Source: Conidiobolus incongruus B7586 (Eukaryota; Entomophthoromycota; Entomophthoromycetes; Entomophthorales; Conidiobolaceae). From it: 64,000 nucleotides of DNA. Shown here one piece after another: positions 12,375 to 22,349 of the stretch (positions within the stretch are counted from its first letter, which is position 1; the number at the start of each line of letters is the position of its first letter). Below the pieces are notes generated by a model. The model worked only from the letters and a program-made list of their open reading frames with translations. It did no database searches and had not been told where the DNA came from. The DNA is taken from positions 1-64,000 of the forward strand of contig JNEM01015231.1 of the NCBI GenBank assembly GCA_000697335.1. The letters are read 5' to 3'. Made by a program: the position numbers and the translations under genes.

Positions 12375-13328
12375 ATGAATTTCATGGTTGATTTAGATTT
12401 AGATTTGGAATTAAATAAAGTAAAGTGGGTTAAAAAGATAAAGTCTAAAATTTTAAGTTGTAAAAATAAGGTAGATAAATATTTATATCAAGTGATACTT
12501 TGTGATTGATAGTTGGTTAGCTAAAGTCGAAAGAAATCCAAGTTAGAATAGATACTTTAAAAGAACTTATTCAATTTTTAATATTAATTACTGAAGATAC
12601 AAGTCGGAGTGCTTTACAAAGTTTTGAAATAAGTCAATATGATAACGATTTTAATCTCATTCACTTAAGCATCCAACTGCTCGAAGATAATGCCTCCTAT
12701 TCTCAAGACGACCAAGAAGAGTTATGGATAACACAAACTATATACAATTTAGAATTAATTCAGGGTCTCTGTTTAATTACTCCTAAACAAACACTAATAA
12801 GTTTTAAAACTTGCAATACAAATTTTCTACAATTAATCTTTACATATTTCAAAATCAACTTATCAAATTTAAAAATATGCTGTTTGGAAACTTTTCAATG
12901 CATTTTAATTTTAAATTTTAATTTCGTTAGAGTAATTTTTTTATATTTTTACGAATTAGGACTAGTATTAATATACTCATTGATTTAGGACTTTGAAAAG
13001 ATGGGTGGTATTGAAGAAATTATTGATCTTTTAAAACTACAATCCACTTTTAGGGAAGTGAGGTAATCATTCAAATTATTATATATTTTTTATAATATTT
13101 ATAACCATCTTTAAAAATAATAGGTTAAAATGCGTTGAATTCCTCTATCAATATATACTACCAGAAACTAATTTATGTCGAAAATCGAAAATATCAGCTA
13201 ATAATGACAATAGTAACGATACATCCGAAACTATGAAATCGAGTGAAGAAAAAATGAATTATATAGCGTCAGAATTGGGGATGGATTTCGTTAAAAATTT
13301 ATTAATTCCATTAAACAATAATCATTAA
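12375..13328 (+). CDS. cdc14: Cdc14-family SIN component (not the phosphatase)
   Basis: Four exons (12375-12470, 12521-12931, 12989-13062, 13124-13328), all in phase, give 261 residues. The hallmark is the C-terminal half: a leucine-rich helical run ending NFVR, then DFEKMGGIEEIIDLLKLQ and REVRLKCVEFLYQYILPE. This is the ELGGL..V..LLK...REVR.KCLEFLYFYL.PE signature of the Pfam CDC14 family typified by fission yeast Cdc14, partner of the kinase Sid1 in the septation initiation network. It is unrelated to the budding-yeast phosphatase of the same name. The protein probably acts at spindle pole bodies in cytokinesis signalling. Exon 2 would run into a TAG without the 57-nt second intron, and that splice restores the family signature. 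Confidence 0.82.
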
Positions 13329-13433
13329 TTTAATATTAATTATATTTATTAATAAAATGTATTTTAACTAGTATTATTATCATTAACTATACAAAAATTT
13401 TATTAAAATATATAAGAAGCTAATAGTAAGAAT

Positions 13434-13766
13434 TTATTTTGATACTATTTTCATCCTAGTCAAAAATTTTCCTATTTTAGTCTGAGATAGCAATTTGGGT
13501 TTGAGCTCATTTTCCCAAAGTTGTAAAATATATGCTCTAACTTTATGTTCCATCTCCTTGGGATTTAATACGAATTGAATGTACACTTTACCAGGTTGGC
13601 AGTAAATACCGTAGGGAGATAAATGGTCATAAACGTAATGACCCAAATTTGTCATAAAATTATAATAGATTCCTAGTACTATTATAATAGCTACAGTGAC
13701 ACTTAGTATGATACTTAATAATATTATATCGACAATACTGACTAATTCATATTGAATTTTTAACAT
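13434..13766 (-). CDS. Small single-pass membrane protein, unknown
   Basis: An intronless frame of 110 residues. A strongly hydrophobic segment at about residues 11-34 (VDIILLSIILSVTVAIIIVL) is followed by a polar, later basic domain with no motif I recognise. The Tyr/Pro-containing stretch after the membrane segment (YDHLSPYGIYCQPGKVY) and the basic tail (LTRMKIVSK) argue for a real protein rather than AT-rich noise. It converges on the Cdc14-like gene, with 105 bp between the two stop codons, and is divergent from POP5. A short tail-out membrane protein of the ER or mitochondrion is possible but not shown. Confidence 0.5.
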   Translation of the reverse strand: MLKIQYELVSIVDIILLSIILSVTVAIIIVLGIYYNFMTNLGHYVYDHLSPYGIYCQPGKVYIQFVLNPKEMEHKVRAYILQLWENELKPKLLSQTKIGKFLTRMKIVSK

Positions 13767-14208
13767 TTTTATATGTTTAAATTTGAGTTTATATGTATTT
13801 TAACAAGAGAGTGTTTGAATAAAAAATCAAATTTAGAATATTTAATTAGGTTTAAATTATGACATCATATAATATTGTTTAATTAAATGATGTTGGTTTA
13901 TTATGAAAAAAAAAATTCAATCATTCCATTCTAAATTGATTCAATATATTCAATCAGATATTCCAATAATTCAATTATAAACTATATTGTTAAAAGCTAT
14001 AATATCCTAAAGATTTAATTAATATTTAAATTTCTTAATACCCATAATTAATTAAATATTATAAATTCTAATATCTCCCTATCATTTAATTATTCCAATA
14101 TAAATCATTCTCATTAGAGTTTGGATTCTGTCCCATAATTATTCTACTTACCTTTTCATTTTCAAAAACCCTAAACTCATTATTTTAATCTAAACAATTA
14201 ATTCCAAT
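13767..14208. other. Divergent intergenic region
   Basis: Upstream sequence of the small membrane protein (minus) and POP5 (plus). AT-rich, no distinct motif. Confidence 0.5.
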
Positions 14209-14856
14209 ATGGTCAGAGTAAAATATCGCTACCTATTAATTCAAATCGAAAAAACTCCCTTAAATCTCATCAATTTTAAAAATCCTTTAAAATTAACTGA
14301 AAATCAACTTAAAAATTTGATATTTAACCATGTCGAATTGCAGTTTGGAGATATTGGTTGTAGTTACTTGTTGGGGAGTTTAAGTGGTAAATTATTCATT
14401 TGTTTTCTTAATATATTAAAGTTAATTATATTGATAAAAATTTAGTAAAATATTTGTCTAAAGATACGGGATTAGCCATTGTTAGGGTGACAATTGATTT
14501 TTATAGGGAATTGTCTAGTTGTTTAACTTTGATTAATCAGTTGGAAGGGGATCCTATTGTGATTTCGATATTACATTGTAGTGGTAATATACACAATTGA
14601 ATAAATTTATTAATTCATTTATTAATATAGTTGGTTAGGTACGATTATAAAATGTCAACGAGCAGCTATTCAACATAATCAAAAATTAATTTATTCGAGT
14701 TATGAACAGTTGAAGAAGATGAAATCATTAGGTAATTTTATAAATTATGAATTAATTGATTGAATTAATGGTTGGCTAGATGATTCTTTAGATATTGATG
14801 CTATTGAAGCGATGATTCAGAAGGAGAGAGAATTAATTGAAGCGACACAATTTTAA
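14209..14856 (+). CDS. POP5: Pop5, RNase P/MRP protein subunit
   Basis: Pop5 is part of the protein core of RNase P (tRNA 5' maturation) and RNase MRP (rRNA processing) in the nucleus/nucleolus. Exons 14209-14386, 14446-14583, 14639-14731 and 14780-14856 join in phase to 161 residues. The N-terminus MVRVKYRYLL is the Pop5 signature (human MVRFKHRYLL). Later come LAIVRVTIDFYREL and ILHCSGTIIKCQRAAIQ, matching the family LHVGGTIRTCQ segment. The third exon could also start eight bases earlier, but only the acceptor at 14637-14638 keeps the GTI..CQ motif and the frame. The acidic C-terminal tail is variable in the family. Confidence 0.9.
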
Positions 14857-15023
14857 TTTTTAGTGTTAATAGATAATCAAATAGGAAGATAGTAATATTT
14901 TGAAATTTTAAATTATTATTGTACCCAAATTTAATTTTGTAGAAATTAATCAATTAAAAATAATATCAATAAAGTTATAATGATAAAAAATTATTCATTG
15001 AATTTAATTAGTATTTCAAAAAT

Positions 15024-15987
15024 TTACTTGTATTTAGCATAGACATCATCTCTCTTTTGCAATTTGATAGGAATGCTTTGGCGAACGGAGTGAAGTCTTT
15101 CAGGATCTGTTTTCAATGTAAGGTTAATATAAATATATTTAATTATGACTTAGTGTTTATAAAATTACCTAAATCATGATAAATAATATCTTCATCGTGT
15201 TCGGTTGTGGCGACAACTTGACCCCTATGATCATTTTAGTAAAATACAAAAAACTAAATCAAACTGAAAAGAATTACCATGGATCAACAACTGTAGAATG
15301 GCCCCAAGCGTGGTAAGAAGCCTCCATATCTCTAGCAGGAGAGCACATTGCGACATATAGTTGATTATCGACTGCACGAGCACGAATCAACAACTCCCAG
15401 TGAAGAGGGCCAGTAGTCAAGTTGAAAGCAGCTGGAAAAATCATTGCAACGCATCCCTGATCTGCTGCAATACGTGTTAATTCGGGGAATCTGATATCGT
15501 AGCAGACACCTACACCGATCTTGCCATATTCAGTATTGAAAGTGGTAACCTTGTCCCCAGGACTCAATACTTCCGACTCCTGAAATCGGATTTTGCCTGG
15601 TACGTCAATATCGAAGAGATGAGCTTTTCGGTGTATATCAACTAATTCACCCTTGGGATTGAAAATGGGGCAAGTGTTATAAATCTTATTGGTTACTTGG
15701 TCAATTTCGGGAATACTTCCACCGATCAGATAGGCATTCGCCTCTTTGGCTATTTCCCCAAGTTGTTTGATACTGTCGCCGTCCGGAATGGTTTCAGAAT
15801 AATTGCGAAAGTGTTGAACTCCATAGGGCGAGTTAAAAATTTCGGGAAGTACAATAACGTTGGCATTGTTTTTACTAGCTTGTAATACCAATTGTTTGGC
15901 TTTGACTAGATTGGCAGCTTTGTCGGCTGTTACTTTCATTTGAATTAGTGATAAACGGAAGGGCTTGAATAGGGGTTTGAGTATCAT
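15024..15987 (-). CDS. NIT2: Nit2-type omega-amidase (nitrilase superfamily)
   Basis: Omega-amidase hydrolyses alpha-ketoglutaramate and alpha-ketosuccinamate, or deaminated glutathione in Nit1/Nit3 relatives, in the cytosol or mitochondria. Three exons (15278-15987, 15169-15224, 15106-15024), all in phase, give 282 residues, the usual length. The Glu-Lys-Cys catalytic triad is intact: E49 in [10 protein letters not shown]121 in [13 protein letters not shown]162 in [13 protein letters not shown]. The C-terminus [14 protein letters not shown] fits the Nit2 ATTEHEE..I pattern. The conserved start fits Met1, and [18 protein letters not shown] leads straight into the first strand. A TATAAATA box lies about 70 bp upstream. 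Nit2 and the yeast Nit3 relatives are hard to separate by motif alone. Confidence 0.9.
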
Positions 15988-16055
15988 TTTGATTTTTTAT
16001 AATTTAGTGTAATTATATTTAAAAAGATTTGATTATTAATATTGCTAATAATATA

Positions 16056-16063
16056 TATTTATA
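16056..16063 (-). promoter_or_regulatory. Possible TATA box of NIT2
   Basis: TATAAATA on the minus strand about 70 bp before the NIT2 start, in AT-rich surroundings, so chance is possible. Confidence 0.4.
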
Positions 16064-16574
16064 GATAGATCAAATGACTATCTTTTTTTAATAAATATGG
16101 CTCATGCTCAACCATCATAATATTATGGGATAACATTCAAAATTCAAGTCACAAAAAATCATTTAATATTCAATATAATTTCTCCATTAAATTAACTGAT
16201 TAAAGCAATAATTCAAAAAATATCATAAAAATGACGAGTTATATACCTTACTATTATCATTCTAACACTACTACAATTATTATGATTTAGTATCGTTTTT
16301 TAACCAAATTTTGAAATTTATTTCAATAGAAAATTTGATTCATTTTTAAATATTCAATCAAATGCCAGGTAAAATACCATATAAGTATTTGATTTTTATT
16401 TTTAAATAAATATAATAAATTGAAACCAATATCAAAATTATTACTATTATCATATCCAAGTTTTTTAATTTATTATTAACCAATTTTATTCAAATTTCAA
16501 CTTTTTAAACCTATAACCAAGTTTCAAATTTTAATACCATTTTATTAAGTTTTAAAAATTATATATTTTTGGAA

Positions 16575-16582
16575 TATAAATA
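16575..16582 (+). promoter_or_regulatory. Possible TATA box of the carboxypeptidase gene
   Basis: TATAAATA, 57 bp before the ATG at 16639, a spacing similar to that seen before the DGAT2 genes. Confidence 0.45.
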
Positions 16583-16638
16583 CTATACCAATCTTGAACA
16601 CTAGAAATTTGTTTTATCTTTTAATAAAATAATTCCTT

Positions 16639-17883
16639 ATGAACTGGATATTAATATTATTAACCATTAATCAATATTTTTCCATTAATAATTTATGGCG
16701 ATGCCAACTTAGTAATCGTCATCAACTCAATTATTTAGAATCCAAGTATGATGTATGGAAATTCAATCCAAAAAACTTACAAATTACTTTGAGACTAAAC
16801 TCACTAGACGATGAACTAAAGTTGAAAAAGGAGTGGGGATGTGATCAAGTACTAAACAATATGGACCAAATTGTGAGAATGCAATTGAAGAGTAGTAGAT
16901 TGAGAGGTCTACAGTTAGATGATCCTTTGGGCGATGGGTTATTCAGGGATTATCAAAGTTATAATACTATCACATCTGTTTTGCAGCAATGGTATATGAA
17001 GTTTAAGGGTAACGACAATTTTAAAGTAGAATTGAAATCGATAGGTAAGAGTGTTGAAGATAGGGATATTTGGGTATTTTCAATAATTCCAAAATATATG
17101 AAAGATACTAAAAGTTTAGTGTTCAATGGAGGCATGCATGCGAGGGAGTGGATTTCCCCAGCCAGCGTAATGTTTATTATCAACAAAATGTTAACCAGCT
17201 ATGTAATTGATCCCAGCGTGAGTAAAATTATCGATCGTTTTTCTCTGCATTTTGTCCCATTGAGTAATCCTGATGGGTATGAATACAGTCGCAATAAGGA
17301 TAGGTACTGGAGGAAGAACAGGAGAGACAATAAAGATGGTACATTTGGCGTAGATTTGAATCGAAATTGGGATGATCATTGGTCCGTTTACGGTACAACC
17401 AACCAAACGGACAAGGAAAATTATTGCGGACCCTCTGCTATGTCGGAGCCTGAAGTCAGAGCTTTGGATCAATTCTTAAAGTCTCTGCCAAATCCTTACG
17501 GTGGGATTGACTTCCATTCCTATGGTCAAAAAGTGCTACGCAATTGGGGATTTGTGGAAGGATCCCATTCCAAAAATGAGATCATTTTGAAGGAGTTGGG
17601 TGACAAGATGCGAGACAGTTTTAACAGTAAAGGCTACAAGTTTTCGAGTGAAGTTTCTGTTGGATTATACCCTGCATCAGGTGCTTATGACGACTATATG
17701 GCAAGTCATTATAAAATGGTATCCTATACGGTTGAACTTTGTCCCGATTCCGAAGATCCTTTGGGGTTCTTACTTCCAGCAAAAGATATTATTCAATGTG
17801 CGACTGCTACCTATGAGGGAACTTTGACATTCGCTAACTATCTGGTGAATCATGACAACATCCCACCCAATGAATTAATTTAG
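16639..17883 (+). CDS. Secreted M14A metallocarboxypeptidase, B-type specificity
   Basis: Zinc exopeptidase that removes C-terminal residues. It is intronless, 414 residues: signal peptide at 1-16 (NWILILLTINQYFS), an activation propeptide to about 100, then the catalytic domain. All bovine CPA key residues have counterparts. The zinc ligands are H167, E170 (GGMHAREW) and H293 (DFHSYGQ). The substrate-binding residues are R225 (YWRKNRR), N241-R242 (DLNRNW) and Y344 (LYPASGAY), and the catalytic Glu is E366 (YTVEL). The residue matching CPA Ile255 is Asp351, as in carboxypeptidase B, which predicts a preference for C-terminal Lys/Arg. With a trypsin-like relic elsewhere in the window, this suggests a history of animal-protein digestion. 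Absence of introns contrasts with most neighbours. Ends in TAG. Confidence 0.94.
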   Translation: MNWILILLTINQYFSINNLWRCQLSNRHQLNYLESKYDVWKFNPKNLQITLRLNSLDDELKLKKEWGCDQVLNNMDQIVRMQLKSSRLRGLQLDDPLGDGLFRDYQSYNTITSVLQQWYMKFKGNDNFKVELKSIGKSVEDRDIWVFSIIPKYMKDTKSLVFNGGMHAREWISPASVMFIINKMLTSYVIDPSVSKIIDRFSLHFVPLSNPDGYEYSRNKDRYWRKNRRDNKDGTFGVDLNRNWDDHWSVYGTTNQTDKENYCGPSAMSEPEVRALDQFLKSLPNPYGGIDFHSYGQKVLRNWGFVEGSHSKNEIILKELGDKMRDSFNSKGYKFSSEVSVGLYPASGAYDDYMASHYKMVSYTVELCPDSEDPLGFLLPAKDIIQCATATYEGTLTFANYLVNHDNIPPNELI

Positions 17884-18216
17884 TCGGAACAATTTTCAAA
17901 CAATTAAATGGTTTCATGTCACTCATTAATTTGTGTTAAAAATTATTATCATTTTAATCATCAAAAATACTAATAAATAATATATAATAAAACAATTGTC
18001 ATTGATAAATAATTATCATGTCTAGTAATATGTTATTTAATATATTTAAATCTTATTTTAAGTTGAATTTTTACTTCAAAAAAACCTATTGAAAGTAAAT
18101 TAATCATTTAAAAAGAAATAACTGAAAATAAATAAATAAATATAATAAAACAATATGATGATTATTTTATAATTAATTGAAAATAATACACTATTCTATA
18201 ATTTTGTATTGGATAA
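17884..18216. other. Convergent 3' spacer
   Basis: Short AT-rich stretch between the 3' ends of the carboxypeptidase gene and RRP7. Nothing else is visible. Confidence 0.55.
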
Positions 18217-19226
18217 TTAATAGGGCTTGAATTGTCTCTTAGCTTTCATATTAGCAATCTTCTTCTTGTCCTCTTCAAATTTAGCTCTCAATTGTGCCAA
18301 TTCTAAATCAAAAATTAATATTTAAAATTATTAGTGTAAAATGTATTGACTTACGGTCTCTCTTATTTTCCCTAGTCTGGAACCTGTAGAATGCAGATTG
18401 CTCCTTCTTCTTAACTTCAACAACCTCATCCGACTTGAAAGCCTTCACCGTGATACCTTCGTTGTTAGCAGACTTTGAGGTGTTGGAGTAGGAAACGGTC
18501 ACGAAGCCGTCTTCGTCGGGCTCGTTGCTGATCTTTTGTTGCATCTTCTCCTGCTTGGCCTTATGCTTATCGAGTTCGGCCATATATTCATTCACATAAG
18601 TGGTTAATGTGGACATATCAACACGTTGTTCGTCATATTGCTTTTTAAAAACTATAAGCTACAAATTTAGTATAATAAATATATGAATAATGAATAATGT
18701 TACATTCTAAACCAATTTCATTGTTTTCCAATCTTGATAAATTCCACTTCTGAACCTTATTTCCCCACTTCAAAACCTGCTTCAAACTACTCTCTTCCAA
18801 AAATACGACTAGCGCAAAACTTCCAGGCATCTTCAAATTCACACTATCGCTAGGCTGGAACAAATGTCTCAAACTCTTTTCGATAGAAGTCTTAGCTTTA
18901 TCGAGACTTGTCGACAATTTGTAAGTATTGGAGGTTTTGAAATCCACCGTTAGTACCTTGCCAGCCGAATTGAATAAATTTTTAATGTCGGTGGCATTAC
19001 AGTCCACGGGTAAGTTTAATAGGAATAAAGTTCTGCCGGCTGGTGTTGACGGGTCGTTGGTATAATTGATATGTTCTTTAACGAATAAATAGTGCGAAGT
19101 GGACTTGATTGTCGAATTTTTACAAGGAATTTGACAGTGAATCGTTTTAAAACCTTTGATTTCAACCCTATTATATATTTAATTAATTAAATTATAATAT
19201 TTTTTATATTTATATATATTTTACAT
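18217..19226 (-). CDS. RRP7: Rrp7, ribosomal RNA processing protein
   Basis: Rrp7 belongs to the UtpC/CURI part of the small-subunit processome and is needed for 18S rRNA maturation in the nucleolus. Exon phases support 18704-19167, 18355-18651 and 18217-18302, plus a two-base first exon (19225-19226). An RRM-like domain includes SHYLFVKEHINY and RTLFLLNLPVD. The diagnostic C-terminus reads AFYRFQTRENKRD, then LAQLRAKFEEDKKKI, then KRQFKPY and stop, matching the family ending KFxPY. Total 282 residues. The coding frame starting at 19167 (GG then GTT GAA ATC) has no internal Met before the conserved GF. The only start I can find is AT joined by a 57-nt intron (GTAAAA...TAG) to G, an ATG split by the first intron. 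A solo LTR lies about 150 bp upstream. Confidence 0.88.
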
Positions 19227-19377
19227 TATATTAATTTGATCTATTTTTAATTGAATATTTTTTCATTTTTTTTAAATTAGATACATTTATGTTTGATTTA
19301 AAAATATTTCAAATTATGGGATACCCATTTTTTTGCAAGTATAATTCATTTGAAAATTTCTTATTACATTAATATAT

Positions 19378-19711
19378 TGCAAGGCTTCTGGAAAGTAGTC
19401 TTGCGATAAAGATCACGTGAGCTCGATGAAACGGGCCAAAGACAGCTAACTAGATAGTTTAGAGGTGTTTTATTAAAATATCAAGATCTAGGGCTTGGCC
19501 CTGATCGAAGTGATCTGTCAGTAAATATCTGTCCAGTGACTATTTTATAGTGTGGTTGATCCTTGGCCAATGTGTTGAGGCTCCAGCTTCTGCTATAGTC
19601 TGGAATTTTCCATTGTGCAAGGGTTGTTTCTGATATTTGTGAGTGGATTACATCTGGAATCTTGACGGACGGTTAAAATTGAAAGGCGAGCGGACCTCCC
19701 GATCCGCGACA
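19378..19711 (-). mobile_element. Solo LTR of an LTR retrotransposon (fossil)
   Basis: A 334-bp block of clearly higher GC than its surroundings. It begins TG and ends CA, flanked on both sides by atat, a probable 4-bp target duplication. Read on the minus strand it starts TGTCGCGGATCGGGAGG, has TATAAAATA (19541-19549) and then AATAAAA (19468-19474), the expected U3 promoter and R polyadenylation order. No internal retrotransposon region is attached, so it is a lone LTR. The family is not assignable; Ty3-type is a guess. Its promoter points toward RRP7. Confidence 0.65.
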
Positions 19712-19884
19712 ATATACTAATATTAAAAATGATTGTAATAATGATATATTAAACATTGTTTAAATTAATAACCCTGAAATCATAATTTTTTATCCAAAGT
19801 TGATGAATTTATAATAATTGAATATTTATTCAATTTTCCAAACATAATATCATTTAAGATAATTGATAAAAAAATTGACTAAAA

Positions 19885-22349
19885 CTAAATATGACCAACG
19901 ACATCTTCTAAAGTAACCAGCTTGACGCGACTGGGCCACCAACTTCTAGGGAGTTTTTTAGCTCTGCCAACGTCGATCAATTCTTCGAGAAGGAGCTCTT
20001 CAACGGCGGGGAGGCCACTGCCATCGGAAAGTTTGTATTGAGCTTGGACCAATCCCTACATCAATTGTAAATATATTGTATTAATTTAGTAAATAATTTA
20101 CTTACGGGTAAGGCTTCAACTCTGGGGACAACCTTGAACCTTAAGCCAGGGTATTGTGCAGTGGAGGCAAGTCCCGAAAGGGACAAATCGGCATCTACTA
20201 CGGGAAGAGCATTGGGAGGGAGATGCTCCAATTTGACGTGTAAAACATAGCGATTGGATAAGAAATGAGTGATTACATTGGACATATACTATAATCAAAA
20301 AATTAGTTTTTAAGATTAAATAATTGAGTGGTATTTTACGTTGTGAGATGATGGATCTTGATCAGGTACAACTTCCTAAAAATTAAAATAAATATTAATA
20401 AAGAATATAATGAGTGATAAAAATTCACTAACATTCACAGTTCCCAAATATCTAAAAGCACCTGAGTGTTCCATTTCAAAAAAGACTCCAGTAGCATACC
20501 ATCCATCTTCAGTGAGTGATAAATTAGTACTGAGACCACCACCCCTAACAAACAACTCGCCTTTGGGATAGGGCTGATCCTGAACGCTGATAGGTAGTCT
20601 GTCAGTATTGCGCAATTTGACTTCCAAATGACCAATGGGAGAACCAACTAGAGAGTAGTCTCTATTTTCATAATCGAAGCAACTTGCTAGGAATGTCCAA
20701 CCGTAGATGGGATCTAAATTGAAATAGGGAATAATTTGAGCTGATAAAGCAACACGAACAGTATTTAGCATATTATTGGGAATTTGAGAGTTTTCAACAA
20801 AGATCAATCTGACATTGCCTAAAATCAAGCTTAATAACAAAAATAGTATAGTTGAGGTTATATATAATACCTCCCAATTGGTTTCTAACGGCTGTAAAAA
20901 CAGTACGATCGGAAATAGAATTGGATAAGTGACCTTTCTTTAACAAATTGGTATTGTTCTTGATTAAAGTATTCAAAAACAAATTGCTCAACATGGAGGT
21001 TTTATAGGTATTGATCTTCAAGTGGAAGTGAATGTGTGTGAGTACAGGTTGAGATAATTGGAGAATGGTTGGTTTGAACTTTTGAAGGTATGTAAATAAG
21101 TGATTAAATGGGGTTTCTTCATGGTCGATGGGATTGGATTCTAAGGGAATGGGACAGTATTTGACTTGGTTATGCAAGGAGTATAATATCGTGAACAAAA
21201 CAGAAGGAGATCCTTACATAATATTAATAATTACAAAATAAATTTAATTTTATATTTAATATATTACCAAACCACATATTAGATGCCAATGAATCAACAC
21301 CAGGTTGAACTTTGGATTGAATAGGTAAGATGTATTCAGTACCAGCTAAAATAAAAATTTATATTAATATCAATATATAAAATGGGGTATTAATTAATCA
21401 TATATATTTTTAATGCATTATCTTTGATTGAATGATAAATAATAAAACAATTGATTTAAATGCTTACCTAATCCAGCTAACAAATTCTATAATAAAATTA
21501 TAAGTTAATATATAATGTTAAATTATATTTGATATATTGACTCACGGAATGAGAAAATTCAGAGCTAGTAAGGATGCCATCCTTGTACCAATAATTGACT
21601 AAGGCTATAGTTTCTGAAGGGATGTCGGGAATTGGTAGGATTTGACTTTCACTTACTTCAATATCGCTTGAAATTTGACCAGTGACTCCTTCAAAATTAT
21701 CCAAACTAGAAGTCAACCAAACTAATTTATCAGAAGGAGTTTGCGAGGATTCCATAGCTTCAAGTGCTTCTTTGGAGTATCTGGGATGAGCTAAAATCAA
21801 ACTATCTTGATTCTCTTTCAATAATTGGGCTACAATATTGGATTTAATTACGATATCATGCTTTAAAGTGATAACTTTATATCCATAACCAAATCCTGCA
21901 AAGATAGTCAACAAACTATTGACGTCATTATCACCAATCACTATCAATTTATCGACTTTATCAAATTTGGCTTTAATTCCTGTACCCAAAGCCTTAGCAC
22001 GTTTTAATAAATTTTTAGAACTTAACCAAGTGACCGTTTGTCTGGTTATATTACCCAAAAATTCAAAGTTTTTATCTTCCATAGCTTTAAAGAAGTCGTT
22101 CACATTTTTCCATTGGCGATCGGGAGTAGTAGCCAAAGGAGTTGAAAAGTAACTAGATTTGTGACGCACTATAGGTGTTTCATTGGCCAAATGAGTAGGG
22201 GAAAAAGACGCTTGGTTCGCCAATAATGCTGGGTGACAATCTGGAGTAGGTAAATTCAAACAATTGTAGAGATACACGACCAATACTAATGAACCTAACA
22301 ATAAACTCGTTTCATCTAATGCCCATCTGGGTTCTGAACCTGAAGTCAT
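19885..22349 (-). CDS. Acyl-CoA-synthetase-like protein with lost catalytic motifs
   Basis: Eight exons (22349-21546, 21486-21468, 21345-21268, 21212-20871, 20818-20433, 20375-20340, 20288-20106, 20055-19885) join in phase to 672 residues, the length of a long-chain acyl-CoA synthetase (LACS). An N-terminal membrane segment lies at about 13-31. The LACS fold is traceable: NFEFLGNITRQTVTWLSSKNL, FSHSNLLAGL after the P-loop position, QLGGNVRLIFVENS where LACS has GG.vR.ilSGaAPL, and GELFVRGGG...TEDGWYATG. The ATP/AMP motifs are not conserved. The P-loop YTSGTTGxPKG position reads NYWYKDG, the GYGLTE position reads YFNLDPI, and TGD reads TGV. It is probably a non-catalytic membrane paralogue of the LACS at 59043-61211. 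Intact splicing and frame argue that it is expressed and constrained. One exon is only 19 nt. Confidence 0.8.

Larger units (their letters stand above)
15988..16638. other. Divergent promoter region of NIT2 and carboxypeptidase
   Basis: AT-rich, no genes. It contains TATA-like boxes near both gene starts. Confidence 0.5.

Noticed and set aside
17191-17472. 93-codon minus-strand frame inside the carboxypeptidase gene
   Set aside because: Antisense shadow of a conserved coding region.
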